From the NCBI RefSeq assembly GCF_000276665.1, contig NW_004955481.1:4323648-4387647 (forward strand): DNA of 64,000 nt, read 5' to 3'. Positions 61,848 to 64,000 of this stretch are shown piece after piece. Source of the DNA: Chinchilla lanigera (Eukaryota > Chordata > Mammalia > Rodentia > Chinchillidae). Both the position numbers and the translations under genes were made by a program. The first letter of the stretch is position 1; each line of letters begins with the position of its first letter. The notes beneath the pieces are model-generated. The model was not told where the DNA came from and did not search any database. It saw only the letters and a program-made list of their open reading frames with translations.

Positions 61848-61954
61848 AGAGAATGGGTAAATGGAATATAGGAAATACGTTGCAGTAATTGATGCACTGT
61901 AAACTGTTGTTTTCTACTAATGTCTGTTGTACCTTGTTCGGCTACTTTAAAATC

Positions 61955-62095
61955 TGCCCAGGGCCGGGCATGGTAGCCTGTAATCCCAGCACTTGGAAGG
62001 CTGAGGCAGGAGGATTGCTATGAGTTCAAGGCCATCCTGAACTGCATAGCAAAACCCTGTCTCAAAAAGACAAAAATAAATAAATAAATTAAATC
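61955..62095 (+). repeat. B1 SINE
   Basis: 'agggccgggcatggtagcctg' to 'ctgtctcaaaaag'. It lacks one internal arm. The tail is (AAAT)n. Confidence 0.83.
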
Positions 62096-62330
62096 TACCT
62101 GTTGTCAAACTAGCTTTTGTTGGCAGCAGATAGAAGGTCAGAGTATTAGCTATAAATGAAAATTCATTCTCTTATCTACAGTGAATTTTTTAGCCTTTTC
62201 ACTAGAAATGTAAGGCACATGAATTCCACAGAGCTATTCAGAGAACTGGTTCTAAGATGGCAAACCAACAAATATGTAATGGATATGTGTCCAAGAATAG
62301 TATCAATTCCTTTTCTCCAGAAAAGGGGAA
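62096..62330. other. Unique interval
   Basis: No recognised feature. Confidence 0.4.
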
Positions 62331-62331
62331 G

Positions 62332-62442
62332 CAGCTGGGTGTGGTGGAGTATACCTGTATTGTAAACTATTAGAGAAGCTGAGGCAGAACAATCCTAAAT
62401 TCCAGGCCAGCTTGGGCAATATAGCAGACCTCAAAATTTTGT
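62332..62442 (+). repeat. Old B1 SINE
   Basis: 'cagctgggtgtggtggagt' to 'agacctcaaaa'. Confidence 0.65.
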
Positions 62443-62795
62443 AGGGCACGGAAGGATGCTTCTTATTAGAGATTTTGGTGGACTCTATGTTACCTGGCTT
62501 CTCAAAGATGCCACAGAAGTATGAGCTAAGAGTGGGTTCAGAGTTAAAGCTAGCTTCTCCCATTCAGGGAACAGCATGAATGCTATATAGGAGCAGGAGA
62601 GTTTTCTGTACTAGGGTTGTTTGAGATTGAGAGGCAACCACCATCCTTCCATTATCTTCTGATATAGTTTCTTCTGAGTGAATCATGTAGCTTTTCCCCT
62701 TTCTCTGGGGGAGAGGGAGGTCCTGGACTGTTTAACTTACAGCTTTTGTTTGCTTATATGTAGTCACTTTCCCAGTGCATTTGTTCTTTGATTTT
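62443..62795. other. Unique interval
   Basis: No recognised feature. Confidence 0.45.
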
Positions 62796-62799
62796 TGTT

Positions 62800-62948
62800 G
62801 TTGTTTTCCCAGTCAGGGTCTCACTATCCATTCATGCTGGCCTTGAATTCACTTATGTAACCCAGGCTGGCCTCAAACTCGTGGTGATCCTCTTGCCTCA
62901 GCCTCTCAGGAGTGCTGAGATCACAGGCATGCACCACCACACCTGGCT
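62800..62948 (-). repeat. B1 SINE
   Basis: Minus-strand B1 to 'caccaccacacctggct'. TCCCAGTGCAT flanks it (62770 and 62948), a clean TSD. Confidence 0.87.
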
Positions 62949-63127
62949 CCCAGTGCATTCTTTCCTTGGTTATAATTGCTGATTTATTACTTACCTTGAA
63001 AGGATTTCACTAAGAACTTGTTCCAAAGCAATAGGCTAGTTTAATAGAGTTATAGTGCAAAGTGCTGATCTGGGACAGATAATCTCCCAAATCCATTAGA
63101 AAGTTAATTGTATTCACATTAAAAAAA

Positions 63128-63375
63128 CAAGTCAGGCATAGTGGCACACGCCTGTAATAACAGCACTTTGGAGGCTGAGGCAGGAGGATTGCTTCAAATT
63201 CAAGGCCAACCTGGGCTATATAGTGAGCCTAGCACCAGCCTGAACTACATAGCAAGAACCTATCTCAAAACAAAACAAGGGCTGGGGATATAGCTCAGTG
63301 GCATAAGCGCCTGCCTGGCAAGCACAAGGTCCTGATTTCGATTCCCAGTACAAAAAACAAACAAACAAACAAAAC
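63128..63375 (+). repeat. B1 SINE followed by ID-like SINE
   Basis: B1 63128-63278, then an ID-like copy 63279-63375 of the older 'gatatagc...gcataagcgcc' type in its tail. Confidence 0.87.
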
Positions 63376-63540
63376 ATGTTCTTGTTCAGTGGTGCATTCC
63401 TATAATCCCAGTTACTTGGGAGGCTGAGACATGGTCTTGGTAATTATTAAATTGTCCAGGTTGGGTTCAAACTTGTGATCCTCCTGCCATAGCCTCTCAG
63501 AGTACTGGGATTATGGGCATGTGCTACCATACCTAGCTCA
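63376..63540. repeat. B1 fragments in opposite orientation
   Basis: Short plus-strand B1 5' piece 63380-63428 joined to a minus-strand B1-type half 63429-63538. Confidence 0.6.
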
Positions 63541-63892
63541 GATTTTCTGTCATGTTCAAGATAAGTGACATTTTATGGATGAGAAGTCTGAAGTGAGTGC
63601 TTTTTAAATTCTTGATAAAAGATACTGAAATAGTTTGGAAGACTGAACTCATAGATTCAATTATTTCCTTGCCTATAATATAATTATACAACCACAGGTT
63701 TTTCTTGGCCCACCAGTAGAAAGTGTTCCGCCACACAGTGACTTGGGGTTGGCCACGTGTCTTTTATGGCTAAGAAGCTATTGGCAACTTGAAGAGATCA
63801 GAAATGTGAATTTACTCACTTTGGCTTTGTCCTTTTTGTCTCTGTTCTTAACAGTGAGAAGATTCTCCACAAATAATCATTTCCACTTTCAG
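63541..63892. other. Unique interval
   Basis: No recognised repeat. It contains two polypyrimidine/AG stretches, near 63820-63854 and 63870-63892. Confidence 0.4.
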
Positions 63893-64000
63893 GTCCCCAG
63901 AATGAACACATTTATAATGACCTCATCCAACTGACCACACCAGAGTTGTCCAAATCCTCAGCCCCAGCCAAGGCTTGTCAGCCAAACCATAATAAATTGT
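63893..64000 (+). CDS. Candidate partial exon at window end (unidentified)
   Basis: After TTTCCACTTTCAG one frame stays open for 35 codons to the end of the window: PQNEHIYNDLIQLTTPELSK and onward. The other two frames soon stop. Third positions are often C or G, as in coding DNA. The frame is short and I do not recognise the peptide. A non-coding or repeat origin is equally possible. Confidence 0.25.

Overview
The window is non-coding DNA from a mammal, almost certainly a rodent. The main evidence is two very abundant SINE families. One is a 7SL-derived B1 element with the internal duplication seen in mouse-type B1. The other is a tRNA-derived ID-like element of about 75 bp that ends in GGTACC(GG) plus an A tail. 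Fused B4-like ID-B1 composites, an L1 copy, old MIR/L2 fragments and large CTTT/CCTT/GT microsatellites complete the picture. A Castorimorpha (beaver, kangaroo rat, pocket gopher) origin is my inference and unproven. By eye more than half of the window is interspersed repeat. Nearly every open reading frame is a translated SINE or microsatellite, and no complete protein-coding gene is visible.

Layout: 1-5.8 kb is dense SINEs, including a row of same-strand B1 copies and a nested B1. At 5.85-7.04 kb, minus strand, lies copy 1 of a composite retroelement, with an A tail and a 13-bp target-site duplication. At 10.4-10.9 kb is a CpG island with two identical NRF1-type sites, an ATG and a splice-donor-like sequence, so it is a probable promoter and first exon. 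A 6-bp-TSD solo LTR sits at 16.95-17.52 kb. A SINE-mediated tandem duplication lies at 21.4-21.8 kb. From 25.2 to 30.7 kb runs a broken minus-strand L1, split by many SINEs and by a processed pseudogene of unknown origin (27.31-27.94 kb). There is an assembly gap at 37,126-37,397. A second CpG island with GC boxes and an inverted CCAAT box is at 41.6-42.2 kb. A 5S rRNA fragment is at 57.44-57.51 kb. At 60.04-61.84 kb, plus strand, lies copy 2 of the composite retroelement, which keeps a broken retroviral gag-protease segment. The last 108 bases may be an exon running off the window.

The most interesting object is the composite retroelement. Both copies share a GC-rich 5' part with repeats of about 82 bp, a short reading frame I do not recognise, a gag-derived part, and an AT-rich 3' part built of degenerate tandem repeats ending in a polyadenylation signal and A-rich tail. 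No LTRs are seen. The tail and TSD indicate that it was copied by L1 machinery, so its architecture resembles SVA-type composite elements while its parts look different. Whether the family is already catalogued cannot be decided here.

The two CpG islands suggest the window covers the 5' ends and long introns of one or two ordinary genes, but no gene could be identified.
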